NCBI GenBank assembly: GCA_003156235.1
Contig: PMGP01000219.1
Coordinates: 1-6,377, forward strand
Length of the DNA stretch: 6,377 nucleotides
Direction of reading: 5' to 3'
Origin: Acidobacteriaceae bacterium
GTDB taxonomy: Bacteria > Acidobacteriota > Terriglobia > Terriglobales > Acidobacteriaceae
A program made the position numbers and the translations under genes. Below the pieces are notes generated by a model, which was not told the origin of the DNA, made no database searches, and saw only the letters and a program-made list of their open reading frames with translations. Shown here in pieces: positions 5,879 through 6,377 of the stretch (position 1 is its first letter; each line of letters opens with the position of its first letter).

Positions 5879-6377
5879 AAAAGTTTGCATTCAACACGTT
5901 CGCAACGCACACGATCTTGCCGATCGCAGTGCTTTTGGCCGCGATAGCGTCATCTTCCGCACAGCAGGCGCCCGCATCTGGAACGCAAATATCTCATGCC
6001 GCGCAAGCGGCGTCTGCCGCGCCGCCGCAGATGCCGCGCTTCCGCTTTGAGAACTTCACCACCGCCAACGGCCTGCCCGACAATCATGTTTTCTCCGTGC
6101 TGGTGGACGGGAGTCGCATCTGGGCGGGTACGGAAAACGGCCTGGCCGTTTACGAGAACCATGCGTGGAAGACCTACACCACTAAGGACGGCTTGGCGCA
6201 TCGCGCCGTGCTCTCGCTGGCGTTAGATAAGCGCACCGGCGATGTGTGGGCCGGGACCATGGGCGGGCTGAGTCGCATCTCAGGCGGACGCATTGACAGC
6301 TTCACGCAGTTGACATCGGGGCTGAGCAACGACGTGGTCTACGGCGTCTCGGTGGAAGGCGAGAACGTGTGGGTGGC
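5875..6377 (+). CDS. Exported two-component-regulator-type propeller protein, N-terminal part (3' end outside window)
   Basis: An open frame from ATG 5875 to the window end, giving 167 complete codons and no stop. Residues 1-29 are a signal peptide (MKK, hydrophobic stretch ILPIAVLLAAIA, SSSA before Gln30). Residues about 30-55 are a low-complexity Ala/Pro/Gln linker. From residue 58 there are repeats of the Reg_prop (two-component regulator propeller) type: FTTANGLPDNHVFSVLVDG with IWAGTENGLAVY, then YTTKDGLAHRAVLSLALD with VWAGTMGGLSRI, then a third unit beginning LTSGLSNDVVYGVSV. In this family such propellers are often the periplasmic sensor part of a histidine kinase or diguanylate cyclase, but stand-alone secreted versions also exist. 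The C-terminus is not visible, so a kinase domain is possible but unproven. The ATGA overlap with the tetraheme gene suggests it belongs to the same transcript and may sense or scaffold the same system. Confidence 0.86.
   Translation, partial: MKKFAFNTFATHTILPIAVLLAAIASSSAQQAPASGTQISHAAQAASAAPPQMPRFRFENFTTANGLPDNHVFSVLVDGSRIWAGTENGLAVYENHAWKTYTTKDGLAHRAVLSLALDKRTGDVWAGTMGGLSRISGGRIDSFTQLTSGLSNDVVYGVSVEGENVWV

Overview
The window looks like chromosomal DNA from a GC-rich bacterium. The most likely source is Acidobacteriota (soil-type, Terriglobia-like), with Planctomycetota as an alternative. This rests on three things: a reaction-centre-cytochrome-like diheme domain, CRTAC1/UnbV propellers and secreted YVTN-cytochrome fusions, all families I know to be expanded in these phyla. 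No 16S or other taxonomic marker is present, so this is inference.

Layout: five genes lie head to tail on the + strand with essentially no intergenic DNA. (1) The 3' end of a type I-beta DAHP synthase (shikimate pathway), cut by the window start. (2) 374-1786, an exported TolB/PD40-type propeller protein with a hydrazine-synthase-alpha-like middle domain and one heme c site. (3) 1788-3551, an exported seven-bladed FG-GAP/VCBS (CRTAC1-type) calcium propeller with a C-terminal ASPIC/UnbV domain. (4) 3548-5878, a large exported tetraheme fusion: reaction-centre-type diheme cytochrome, YVTN beta-propeller, then a CcP/MauG-like diheme module. (5) 5875 to the window end, an exported two-component-regulator-type propeller protein, cut by the window end. 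The junctions are ATGA, a 1-nt gap, GTGA and ATGA, each with a good Shine-Dalgarno sequence inside the preceding gene. The whole block is therefore probably one translationally coupled transcript whose promoter lies upstream of the window. There are no tRNAs, rRNAs, CRISPR arrays, insertion sequences, terminators or stretches of non-coding DNA.

How the genes may work together: genes 2-5 all encode proteins with export signals, and each contains a beta-propeller of a different sequence family. Two carry c-type hemes, five in total. The plausible picture is a periplasmic or surface redox complex. Genes 2 and 4 together contain the module set of anammox hydrazine synthase: an alpha-like propeller/middle domain with heme, a beta-like propeller, and a gamma-like diheme CcP fold. 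Here the beta- and gamma-like parts are fused and preceded by an extra diheme electron-transfer domain. Substrate and reaction are unknown. The sequence does not support calling it a hydrazine synthase, and the resemblance is architectural only.
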